Source: Chloroflexota bacterium
Lineage (GTDB): Bacteria > Chloroflexota > Anaerolineae > Aggregatilineales > Phototrophicaceae
Reading direction: 5' to 3'
Length of the DNA stretch: 32,288 nt
NCBI GenBank assembly: GCA_026706455.1
Contig: JAPOYS010000046.1
Location: 1-32,288, forward strand
The notes below the pieces were generated by a model. The model was given only the letters and a program-made list of their open reading frames with translations, did no database searches and had not been told where the DNA came from. Both the position numbers and the translations under genes were made by a program. Shown here piece after piece: positions 16,105-25,872 of this stretch. Numbering within the stretch: position 1 is the stretch's first letter; each line of letters opens with the position of its first letter.

Positions 16105-17883
16105 TTACACAGCGATGTTGTACAGGCAGCTCGCCACCTCGTTATCGAAGCGCACGAAAGCCAGCCGCACCGTCGCCGTCAGTTGATACGAGTCGTAATA
16201 CGACAAGTAATCGACGCTGACCGCGATCTTGCGCCGATAGCCGACGTACCAGCCGGGCCGATACACGCAGACCGCTTGCCCCTTGCTGTTGGCGCCGCCG
16301 CCAACTTTGCCGTCAGCTTCCGTCAGTGACATCTCGGCCGAGACGAAGACCGGGATCCCGTCCACGTAGCCGATCTGCCCCGTCTGCGCCGTCGCCAGCG
16401 GACCGGCTTTGTCCATCGTCAGGAACTCGCTGATGTTGAGCAGCGCCGCGTAGGTGCCGCTATCGACGATCCAAGCCAGGTCGGACGGGCGCGCAGCGTA
16501 CTTGCCGGCCATCTTGAAGCGCGTCTGGCGCATCTTGGCCAGGGTCGGCGCGCCATTCATGTTGACTGCGTTCTGGGTCCGCTCTACCAAGGGCAGATGC
16601 CGCAGCCCATCCAGCGCCAGATATTTCGCAGTCGTTGGGGGCCGCGCGGCGTCGCTGTTGATATTGCCGGACGCGCCCTTTGTCGCGTCGCCATTGAGCA
16701 GCACATTGTCGATGGCGTCGGCGATCGCGCGGACGGCCTGCTCGCGGTAGATGTTCAGCACCGGGACGACCGCGTCTTCCACCAGTTCGCTGCTGAAGCC
16801 GACGCGCAGCGCCAGCTTCTTGGCGTTCAGCGTCACCTTGCCGCTGCCGATCTTGCTGTCCGGCATTGGATTGCCCGCGTCCAGCGTCAGATGGGCTTCG
16901 TCCTGCGTTTCCGGCACGAAGTACACGGTCGGGTCCGCTCCCTCAATCGGCAACTCGAAGGGATTGCTCGGCATCTCCACGCTCTGGAAGAGCGGCAGAA
17001 TGGTGTTGTCCTGCCGCGCCTTGTGCCAAATCTGCTGGCTCCACAAATCCGGCGCCCACTCGTCGCCGAAGCCGGTCTGCGTGCTGTAAGCCAGTTCGTC
17101 CGCCTTGATCGCTTTCAGCTTCGCCCGCTCCACCTTGGCCGCCAGCGCGTTGCTGTAGCGCTCGCTGACGCCGCGAAAGCTCTTCGCCGAGCGCAGCAGC
17201 ATATATCCGTGCAGCATGTCCAGCGCGTCCAGCGAATCGAACTCGCTGCCGACCTCGATACCTCCCGCCTTCAGCGCCTCGCGCTCATCAGCCAGCGGCA
17301 GGCGCTTGAGCGGCGTTCTCGTCTCTTCCGTCATAGATCGTCCTCTCTCATCTTCAAGTTTGGGTTTGCTCTCCTCCGTATCGCCCAACCCCAGCCGCGC
17401 CATGTCCAGACCCAGCGCCTTGTACGCGTTCTTCAGGGTCCGCACATCCGTCCGGCGCGGCTCCGCCGGGGTCGGCGTCAGGCTGCCTTCCACGATGGGC
17501 CAGCGCTTGATCCGCCCGCCCTCGCCCACTTCGACCAAATGCGGCAAACTGCCCGACGACCAGCTCAGGACGCCCTGATCCACCAATCGCCGCACCGCTC
17601 TCACATAGCGCTTGCGCAGGTCCAGCTGCGCCTCCGCCCATAGCCCGATTTCGTCCGGCGTCAAGCTGTCGATGAGGCCGATCACGGCCGCTTTCAAGGC
17701 GCCATCCAAGCCATGGTGATACAGCACGGGGCGCCGCTCATACCAATCGAGCCCGACATCAGTCTCGGGCGTGAAGTACTCGCCCTGCATATCCGGCTGA
17801 CGCGGCTCGCCCCAAGTGATCAGATAACCGCCAACGCGACCAGCCGGCTCGTCGATCATCTTTACCGTCTTTTCCGCTATCAA
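16105..17883 (-). CDS. Fused prohead protease and HK97-type major capsid protein
   Basis: The protein has 592 residues from a TTG at 17883, chosen because AAGGAGG lies five bases upstream and the family N-terminus (KTVKMIDEPAGRVGGYLITWG) follows; the frame is open to 18138 but that part has no homology. Residues 1 to about 160 are an HK97-type prohead serine protease: RPVLYHHGLDG with His57, and VLSWSSGSLPH with Ser110. From about residue 184 (MTEETRTPLKRL) the protein is an HK97-fold capsid subunit: a helical delta region, then EMPSNPFELPIEG, KLALRVGFSSELVEDAV, and a beta-rich C-terminus. The subunit part has 409 residues, near the family norm. AGAGAGGA six bases before Met184 could let the capsid be made separately. 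A terminator follows. Confidence 0.88.
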   Translation of the reverse strand: MIAEKTVKMIDEPAGRVGGYLITWGEPRQPDMQGEYFTPETDVGLDWYERRPVLYHHGLDGALKAAVIGLIDSLTPDEIGLWAEAQLDLRKRYVRAVRRLVDQGVLSWSSGSLPHLVEVGEGGRIKRWPIVEGSLTPTPAEPRRTDVRTLKNAYKALGLDMARLGLGDTEESKPKLEDERGRSMTEETRTPLKRLPLADEREALKAGGIEVGSEFDSLDALDMLHGYMLLRSAKSFRGVSERYSNALAAKVERAKLKAIKADELAYSTQTGFGDEWAPDLWSQQIWHKARQDNTILPLFQSVEMPSNPFELPIEGADPTVYFVPETQDEAHLTLDAGNPMPDSKIGSGKVTLNAKKLALRVGFSSELVEDAVVPVLNIYREQAVRAIADAIDNVLLNGDATKGASGNINSDAARPPTTAKYLALDGLRHLPLVERTQNAVNMNGAPTLAKMRQTRFKMAGKYAARPSDLAWIVDSGTYAALLNISEFLTMDKAGPLATAQTGQIGYVDGIPVFVSAEMSLTEADGKVGGGANSKGQAVCVYRPGWYVGYRRKIAVSVDYLSYYDSYQLTATVRLAFVRFDNEVASCLYNIAV

Positions 17884-18557
17884 TCCATCCTCCTTCCAAA
17901 TATGTCTGCCATCCCCGAAGAAAACCCGCCCAATTCTTCTCTCCCTCGAAGCGCAGCGTCGGCGGTCTGTGTCTACGCGACCTACGCGCGCTCGGATGCT
18001 TCGGAATTCCGCCCCCGTTGAGCGGGGGGATTGAGGGGGACCAATGGTCGGGGGGAGACTTTTGCCCCCAAGCTGCCTCAGTCCGTCCACACGCGGCGCC
18101 ATCGTGGTGCAGTGGCGGGCAGCCATGCGGCACGTCAATCGCCCCCGCCACCGCCCGAAAGCGAAACCGCGAAGGACAAATCCCGTGCTATGTTAAGCGT
18201 CTGACGACAGCCGCCATCAGCCATCTCAGATTTACGCTAGCACGAATGTTCTGAAGCGGGGAAACAAATAGTCGCGCGTTAGGTTTTTCAAAGGGCGGGA
18301 GACACGCCGGGGCGGCCGGCGGCAGTAAATCTGTTGTCGTGTGTAGGGGCGGCATGGCATGCCGCCCGCGCATACATCTGATTCAACAGGCGCCGGCGAA
18401 TTTATCGCATGCGAGTACGGGCGAGCTGCCGGCTCGCCCCTACAATTCGTAAACGCTGAGGAGTTTGGGCTGGCATTTCCTAGTGTCGAGCCGCCCCTTA
18501 GCGCAATCGCCGATCCATATTATGATTGAGGGCGAAAGCTAGGGCCGGAAAGCGCGC
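17884..18557. other. Gene-free, repeat-rich interval ahead of the capsid gene and recD2
   Basis: No frame in these 674 bases looks coding on either strand. The interval holds a hairpin CCCCCGTTGAGCGGGGG near 18012-18028, followed by more G-runs. At 17961-17979 it holds, on the minus strand, CGCGTAGACACAGACCGCC, matching the window-end repeat at 18 of 19 bases. It also holds the palindrome pair at 18343-18444. In a normal phage order, portal and terminase would lie here; they are absent. RecD2 is divergent. Confidence 0.7.
18343..18444. repeat. REPIN-like pair of inverted palindromes
   Basis: The unit at 18343-18370 has GGGCGGCAT / ATGCCGCCC, and the unit at 18417-18444 has GGGCGAGC / GCTCGCCC, in opposite orientation and 46 bases apart. 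The outer flanks are GTAG and CTAC. The inner arms differ between the two units, yet each is self-complementary. Confidence 0.78.
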
Positions 18558-20801
<2,244 letters not shown>

Positions 20802-20846
20802 CGGACACAATCCTGCGATCTATTCTCGCCATAGAGGCACAAAGGC

Positions 20847-20974
20847 AGTACCAAGTTAGTCATGCGAAGAAGTGATCGGTAGTGTTGGCGCCGGTGGGCG
20901 AGCCAAGGCTCGCCCCTACGGATTCGTCATGGGTGGGAACTACGGTAAGAAGTTCGCATAACTTAATTGGAACT
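20847..20974. mobile_element. MITE-like element, copy 2 (inverted relative to copy 1)
   Basis: This 128-bp copy lies in the opposite orientation to 8203-8346. The ends AGTACCAAGTTAGTCATGCG and, on the other strand, AGTTCCAATTAAGTTATGCG are imperfect terminal inverted repeats. The core carries GTGGGCGAGCC...CTAC (20894-20919), a perfect 9-bp palindrome. Differences from copy 1 are scattered single bases and two one-base gaps. It lies between the stops of recD2 and the DUF5615-like gene. Confidence 0.75.
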
Positions 20975-21311
20975 ACTCAGACGCGGCGCCACCTGCAATC
21001 AGGTCATAATATTCCAGGACAAATGACACTATTGCGCCGATTCCGCGCTCGCCTTGTAGATGATGACCGGCGATAAACACGCCATTTTGCTCGTTTCCCG
21101 CATCAGACCGTCTGGCGATGTGGCGGGTAATCCGCTCAACGTGTGTCAATAAAGCATATCCGTTTTCAAACGCATACTCAAGGACATCCGGATCTGGCGC
21201 GCCTTCCGGCAGAACCTGGCTCACGCGCCTGATCTCGATACCTTGCCGCGCTAACTGGTCAATCACGGCGCCTGTGATGTTTTCATCAGCAAGCAGTTTG
21301 AAATGTTCCAT
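20973..21311 (-). CDS. DUF5615-like (PIN-fold) protein
   Basis: The protein has 112 residues from Met at 21311; two further in-frame ATGs lie up to 30 bases upstream, and the start is uncertain. The opening FKLLADENITGAVIDQLARQGIEI and the PDPDVLEYAFENGYALLTH segment match DUF5615, a PIN-like family thought to be the toxin of toxin-antitoxin pairs. The family usually reads LLTHD-x-DF here; this protein has LLTHVERI, so the second acidic cluster (around residue 58) is lost. No DUF433-type antitoxin is readable upstream. It may be inactive or work differently. The last bases overlap the end of MITE copy 2. Confidence 0.7.
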   Translation of the reverse strand: MEHFKLLADENITGAVIDQLARQGIEIRRVSQVLPEGAPDPDVLEYAFENGYALLTHVERITRHIARRSDAGNEQNGVFIAGHHLQGERGIGAIVSFVLEYYDLIAGGAASE

Positions 21312-21613
21312 AACTTTCATCCAGAGTCGCAGCCCCGGCATTTTGCAGTTGACAGATGTCCAGCCAACATCTTCGTGTGTGGCTTTCCGAGGACCGACGC
21401 CGCATCACAGCACTTATGACCCGCAATGCGAATAGTGACTGGGTCAGCATGAAATGCGCAAGAGTTTGGCTCGATTTTGCAATGCGCGACTGTATAGGCG
21501 CAATATTATAGAACATTTATCCTATTTTGAAACGCAATGCAAAGTTACGAAGAGGAAAAGGCTCGGTAAACGAAGGCGATACGACGGCGGTGGTGAAGAA
21601 CGAAACGAGAGGG

Positions 21614-21690
21614 GCGCCGTACGGACCGGCTTGTGACAGGGCAAAGTCCGCACGGCGCATTCACAGACCTGCTTGATGATTAGCAGGACA
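21614..21690 (+). ncRNA. Conserved-loop hairpin element, copy A
   Basis: Arms GCGCCGT.CGGAC and GTCCG.ACGGCGC (21614-21626 and 21646-21658) pair as 7+5 bp around one mismatch. The 19-base loop contains GGCTTGTGACAGGGC (21628-21642). TTCACAGAC follows at 21660, then a small CCTGC...GCAGG hairpin (21668-21686). No T-run follows, so it is not a standard terminator. It lies 83 bases before the first tail-block gene. Two further copies share the loop but not the stem. Confidence 0.55.
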
Positions 21691-21741
21691 AGTCCATTAT
21701 ACGCGAGCAAGTGACGAAAGTCGAACGAAGGAGAGCAACAC

Positions 21742-22212
21742 ATGGCTTGGACTACGCCGAAGACCGATTGGAAGACCGGCGAGTTGGTGGCCGCCAGCGA
21801 CATGAACGCCATTGGCGAGAATCTGGCGGTGCTGAGAAACCTGGGGTCAGCAAGCTACATAACGACAGAGCGCATTTCGAAACTCGGTCACACATATACC
21901 GATGTTGATAGCGAGAACTTGAACCTAAGCATTACTACTTCGGGCGGGGACGTATTGGTCGGCTTCAGCGGTTCATTGACACGCAACAACGATAATTCCT
22001 GTCATCTCGATATTGATGTTGATGGAGTTTCTCAAGGCGGCGTCATAAGTCAGGGCGTTCCCGGCCACTCCGTGTATTCCGTAAGTTTTACGCGCATGAT
22101 TCAAGGCTTAAGCGCTGGTTCACATTCCTTCAAATTAAGATGGAGAGGCAGCCATCGTGATCGTGGATTTTCTCTGCTGACAGGCGCGCAATTCTGGGTG
22201 CGCGAGATTTAG
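21742..22212 (+). CDS. Phage tail fibre or baseplate-like small protein
   Basis: This 156-residue protein opens MAWTTPKTDWKTGELVAASDMNAIGENLAVL, a pattern I know from the N-termini of phage receptor-binding or collar proteins, where it anchors to the virion. The rest is a beta-rich domain (LNLSITTSGGDVLVGFSGSL, HLDIDVDGVSQGG, SHSFKLRWRG) ending in a strand, as in C1q/TNF-like or tail-tip jelly-roll domains. It starts the plus-strand tail block with a strong AAGGAGAG site. GC drops in the C-terminal two thirds, as expected for a variable binding domain. Role in host-surface binding is inferred. Confidence 0.65.
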   Translation: MAWTTPKTDWKTGELVAASDMNAIGENLAVLRNLGSASYITTERISKLGHTYTDVDSENLNLSITTSGGDVLVGFSGSLTRNNDNSCHLDIDVDGVSQGGVISQGVPGHSVYSVSFTRMIQGLSAGSHSFKLRWRGSHRDRGFSLLTGAQFWVREI

Positions 22213-22250
22213 CGACGGCGGGCTTTCGCAAACGAGAAAGGAGGAGCGAT

Positions 22251-22634
22251 ATGCCATACGAGACGCGCGACTACCGCGATTATCAAAAGCGCAAGCTGAG
22301 CGGCAGCACCAATGGGCGCGGCATTGTGGTGGCGGCCAGCAATAGCCCCGGCGCCCTGATTCATCGCGCGCTGAGCAGCGTGGCCGCCAATGAATGGGAC
22401 GAGATCTTCATCGAAGCGGTGAACACGTCCGGCTCGGCCGTCAAGCTGACCGTCGAATGGGGCGGGACGACTAGCCCGGACGATCACATCAAAGTCACGA
22501 TTCCGCCTGAAAGCGGCTTTACCGAAGTGATCCCGGGCCACGTCCTGCAGAACGGCGCCGAAGTTCGCGCCTTCGCCGCAACCGCCGATGTCATCGTCCT
22601 GCACGGTTTCGTCAACCGTTATCAGCAACTCTAG
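22251..22634 (+). CDS. Phage structural protein, hypothetical
   Basis: This 127-residue beta-rich protein follows an AAAGGAGG site. It reads like a small sandwich: residues 20-45 (GRGIVVAASNSPGALIHRAL), then DEIFIEAVNTSGSAVKLTVEWGG, DHIKVTIPPESGFTEVIPG and ADVIVLHGFVNRYQ. Such strings occur in phage decoration or tail-associated proteins, but I cannot name the family. The 38-base gap to the fibre-like gene and the nine-base gap to the next gene place it in the tail operon. Confidence 0.6.
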   Translation: MPYETRDYRDYQKRKLSGSTNGRGIVVAASNSPGALIHRALSSVAANEWDEIFIEAVNTSGSAVKLTVEWGGTTSPDDHIKVTIPPESGFTEVIPGHVLQNGAEVRAFAATADVIVLHGFVNRYQQL

Positions 22635-22643
22635 GAGGGGGTG

Positions 22644-23375
22644 ATGCCGAAACTTGCAGGCGATCATGTACAGGTGCTGGTGGGCGGCTATGAGCTCACC
22701 GGCGACAGCAATCGGGTGAGCATCAACGAGAGCCGCGACCTCTTTGACATTACCGCCTTCGGCGACGAGGCGCATAAGTTCAGCCCCGGCCAGCGCATGA
22801 TGGCGCTGCAGCACGCCGGCTTCATGAACAGCGACGCAGCCGGCTCGCATCCTGCCCTGCAGGGGGCGGCGGTGAACGGCCTGTTCTCGCTCTATCTGGG
22901 CCAGAACGCGGCGCCAACCGCCGGCGATCTGGTCTTCAGTCTGCTGGCGCGGCAGGGGCGTTATGGCGCGCTGCCGCAGGTCAACCGGATGATCCCGTTT
23001 AAAGCCGATTTTGCCAATCGAGGCGAGGACGGCGGCTGGGGCATCGCGCTGACGCAGCCGACCAGTGTCATCGGGTCGACGTCCGGGAGCGCGGTGGACA
23101 ACGGCGACGCCAGTCAAAGGGGCGGCTTGGCTTGTCTGCACGTGCTGGAGGCGGCCGCCAGCGACATTTACAACATCACCATTGAAACTTCGGGCAGCGG
23201 CGCGTTTGCGGGCGAAGAGGGGACCTTGGCGACATTCACGCTGGATGGCAGGGCGCTGGGCTCGGAGCAAGTCAAGATCGAGGGGCGGATCCCTCGCTAC
23301 GCGCGCTGGCGAGCGACAGCTGATCCGGCGGCGCGCGAGCGTATCCGCATCGCAATTTCACTGATTCGCAAGTAG
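22644..23375 (+). CDS. Tail-tube-like protein, long paralogue
   Basis: The protein has 243 residues from the ATG at 22644 (a GTG three bases earlier is also in frame; GGAGGGG precedes both). It opens AGDHVQVLVGGYELTGDSNRVSINESRDLFDITAFGDEAHKF, which closely parallels the next protein (SGDHVIVKMDD...FDVTGFGDEVHQF). This repeated pattern, a short strand followed by D(I/V)T.FGD..H.F, is typical of tail-tube subunits. A second, beta-rich domain fills residues 150-243 and may decorate the tube surface. Confidence 0.65.
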   Translation: MPKLAGDHVQVLVGGYELTGDSNRVSINESRDLFDITAFGDEAHKFSPGQRMMALQHAGFMNSDAAGSHPALQGAAVNGLFSLYLGQNAAPTAGDLVFSLLARQGRYGALPQVNRMIPFKADFANRGEDGGWGIALTQPTSVIGSTSGSAVDNGDASQRGGLACLHVLEAAASDIYNITIETSGSGAFAGEEGTLATFTLDGRALGSEQVKIEGRIPRYARWRATADPAARERIRIAISLIRK

Positions 23376-23414
23376 CGCCAACGACAACCAACGACAATCG
23401 AAGGAGAAAATCAA

Positions 23415-23852
23415 ATGGCACTGTCAGGCGATCATGTAATCGTGAAGATGGACGACAGCCGCGGCACGCTCCGCCAATTCGCGGACGGCGATATCCGCAG
23501 CATCGACCTGGGACAGACCTATGACCAGTTCGATGTCACCGGCTTCGGCGACGAGGTGCATCAGTTTATCAACGGGCAGCTGCGGGCGCCGGTGACCATC
23601 GAGGGCTACCTGACGGCCGAGAGCCCCAGCGGCACGCACACGGTCATCCAAGGCGCCTTCGCGGCTGGCAGCCAGGTCACGCTGGAGGTGCAGGTGGGGG
23701 ACAACGCGGCGCCCGCTGCGAAGGACCCCAAGTACAGCGGGGAGTTTCTGATCGGGAGTTACCGGCCGCAGATCATGACCGGCGGCGCGGTGATGTTCAC
23801 GGCGACTTTGAAGCCGGCGACCGGCGATGCGCCCGCCTGGGGCACGGTGTAG
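23415..23852 (+). CDS. Tail-tube-like protein, short paralogue
   Basis: This 145-residue protein starts after GAAGGAG. It has the size of a single-domain tail-tube protein: SGDHVIVKMDD opening, FDVTGFGDEVHQFINGQLRAPVTIEGYL in the middle, a VQVGDNAAPAAKDP turn, and a strand-rich end (GGAVMFTATLKPA). It lacks the extra C-terminal domain of the protein before it. The pair could form a mixed tube, or one could be the tube and the other a tail-tip or minor tube protein. The conserved-loop hairpin B follows 23 bases after the stop. Confidence 0.7.
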   Translation: MALSGDHVIVKMDDSRGTLRQFADGDIRSIDLGQTYDQFDVTGFGDEVHQFINGQLRAPVTIEGYLTAESPSGTHTVIQGAFAAGSQVTLEVQVGDNAAPAAKDPKYSGEFLIGSYRPQIMTGGAVMFTATLKPATGDAPAWGTV

Positions 23853-23875
23853 CTGACGGGTTGGCCTAAGTAGTT

Positions 23876-23932
23876 GGGGATGCGCAGCGGCTAGTGACGG
23901 GGCGGGCTGCGCATCCCCGCTTATTCACAGAC
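23876..23932 (+). ncRNA. Conserved-loop hairpin element, copy B
   Basis: A perfect 13-bp stem, GGGGATGCGCAGC (23876-23888) with GCTGCGCATCCCC (23906-23918), closes a loop that begins GGCTAGTGACGGGGC (23889-23903). TTCACAGAC follows at 23924, and then AGTTGATG. No T-run follows. The next start codon is 40 bases beyond the stem. The stem sequence is unrelated to copies A and C. Confidence 0.6.
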
Positions 23933-23958
23933 TGAGTTGATGTGTAGGAAAAAAGACG

Positions 23959-25836
23959 ATGTCATACCGACGCGAAACATGGCGGGATTTCGTCAAACGA
24001 CAAAGAGCCGAGCAGAATCGCCGGCGTCATCGACGGCGCATCCGCCGCAAGCGATTGAAAGGCGGCACAGATCACGACCGCGCCCGAGTCATCACTCAGG
24101 AGCAGCTCGAACACGCGCATGACTCACAGGCCTATGGCCCGGCCACGTATGGTACAAATCAAAACGCGATCTCCAATCCGAAGCCTAAACCCGAAGGCCG
24201 GCCTGAAGATGTGGATTCAACTGATGACATAGATTCGGCTGACGACGCAGATTCGACTGATGACGCAGATTCGCCGGAGCCAAAGCGGTCAAAGCCCGAT
24301 AAACCCGCTAGCCGCCCGCAGCCCATTCTTATTCCCCCGGACCTGTTGGACATCAACGCGGACGCTATCGGCAGCCTCGAACAGCAGATCGCCGCGCTAA
24401 ACGGCGGGCAAGCTGCCCGGAATAATCCGGCGCCCAGCGAACAGGCGCAGACGTCAGCAGCAGATGAATTCGGCAACACGCCCCTGACTCAAGGGCAAGC
24501 GATGCATATCGATCATCTTCTAAGCACTGAGACCGATACCTTGGCGCGAGAGGCGCTCATCACGCTGAAGCGGGATGGCCTGCCTCCGAAAAGCCAGTGG
24601 CGTGAATTTCTGACACAATACGCGCTATCGGGCTGGTACGCGGGATCCGATGCGATAGCCTGGGCCACGCTCGCCGCCAGCGCGAAGTCGGACTGGGATG
24701 AGCGGCTGGGGCATGCGGATTCGCAGTTGGCAGATGCTGAGAAACAGCAGCCATATATCCCAACCATTGGAGTAAAGGTTTCGGGCGCCCTGAGGGTCTA
24801 CGCTGACGAGGCATTTGATCCGAGTTTGGACGCGCCAGTCCAAACCTTTAGAAATGATTACACCTCAGCGCCACTGAGCGTGCTTCGGTATTCTAAGTCA
24901 AATGCTCTCCGCGTTTTGGTTGAGATAGGTGACGCGAAATACTGGATAGATACTACAGACGAGGACGCCAAATTCACCTTCGTTGCGCTTGGAGAGTATG
25001 ACGACACTTCTGAGCAAGAGGCGGGGGGAGTCGTTGCCCCAGGAACCGAATCACAACATTATAGACAGTCTATTGTTCCTGGCGAGGATGCCGGAACAGA
25101 AGATGTAGAAGTATCGCACAGAGTTTGTGCAGACAGGACACATAGCAAATTGGGTTGGCTAACACGTGACTACAACACCGCCTCGAACACTGAATTTGAC
25201 GTGCAGTCACCGATAATAGGACCCGATGTTAGAGTTGAACTGGTTAGTCGAGCTGAATCGGATCCTGAATCAAGTTTAGGGAATTATGTTGTCATCAGTT
25301 TTCCGGCGTCTGTATACTTATCAGACCCTGAGATCATGCATCAATTGAAGATGCAGAATTTGGCGTCGCAGCGTTTGTGGAACCGAAGCGAGGCGTCACA
25401 TTTGACGCATGCGAAGCGCGCGCAAATGCAGCGTATGGCGCACTTGACACAACACAATGCTGAACGCTGGCAGGAAGACGGCAGGATAATGATGGCGTAC
25501 GCTCACTTATCCGAGTTTGGACCCCATACTGTTCCCGGACAGATCATTGATGATGCAGACAAATCACTCATCGGCAAAACTGGCAATACAGGAAAAGACA
25601 TACAGTATCATCATTTAGATTTGCTTGAAGTGTATGTTGGTTCAAGTGAACCAGGTAGCGGCGCATTGGAAAAATGGATGGATTGGCTAAGGCAGAAGTA
25701 TGTAGGTGAAGAGTCTCAAGATGTCGAGCACTTTTTCCAATTAGCCATAAAAAGCCAGCTTTACCCGCACGGTGGTTCTTCTCTTACAGTGAGAATCTGG
25801 ACACCGCAAGGACTCAATCCGAACTCGACACTCTAG
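23959..25836 (+). CDS. Large mosaic protein with degenerate M23-like domain
   Basis: This 625-residue protein starts with a very basic segment (RRRHRRRIRRKRLK, near residues 22-35) and then has an acidic, low-complexity tract near 85-105 made of repeated DS-T/A-DD units. A helical part spans about 150-270. Residues around 410-560 follow the order of an M23/LytM domain (DVQSPI..., GNYVVISF, MAYAHLSEFG...VPGQII, IGKTGNTG, HHLDLLEVYVG), but the first zinc ligand region has no clear HxxxD and the HxH is HHLD. It is probably a non-catalytic or unusual relative. GC falls clearly after about 24840. The position after the tail tube would suit a tape measure, but there are no long coiled coils. Confidence 0.6.
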   Translation: MSYRRETWRDFVKRQRAEQNRRRHRRRIRRKRLKGGTDHDRARVITQEQLEHAHDSQAYGPATYGTNQNAISNPKPKPEGRPEDVDSTDDIDSADDADSTDDADSPEPKRSKPDKPASRPQPILIPPDLLDINADAIGSLEQQIAALNGGQAARNNPAPSEQAQTSAADEFGNTPLTQGQAMHIDHLLSTETDTLAREALITLKRDGLPPKSQWREFLTQYALSGWYAGSDAIAWATLAASAKSDWDERLGHADSQLADAEKQQPYIPTIGVKVSGALRVYADEAFDPSLDAPVQTFRNDYTSAPLSVLRYSKSNALRVLVEIGDAKYWIDTTDEDAKFTFVALGEYDDTSEQEAGGVVAPGTESQHYRQSIVPGEDAGTEDVEVSHRVCADRTHSKLGWLTRDYNTASNTEFDVQSPIIGPDVRVELVSRAESDPESSLGNYVVISFPASVYLSDPEIMHQLKMQNLASQRLWNRSEASHLTHAKRAQMQRMAHLTQHNAERWQEDGRIMMAYAHLSEFGPHTVPGQIIDDADKSLIGKTGNTGKDIQYHHLDLLEVYVGSSEPGSGALEKWMDWLRQKYVGEESQDVEHFFQLAIKSQLYPHGGSSLTVRIWTPQGLNPNSTL

Positions 25837-25872
25837 GAATCGCTCAATACTTTTCCAAAGAAGGAGATCCGA

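Noticed and set aside
16597..17643. Plus-strand frame of about 350 codons
   Set aside because: Antisense to the clear protease-capsid fusion; no recognisable fold.
21742..22212. Variable target of a diversity-generating retroelement
   Set aside because: The GC-poor C-terminal domain invited the idea, but no reverse transcriptase or template repeat is present in the window.
22209..23270. Minus-strand frame of about 350 codons
   Set aside because: Antisense to two tail genes with strong ribosome-binding sites and conserved paralogous motifs.
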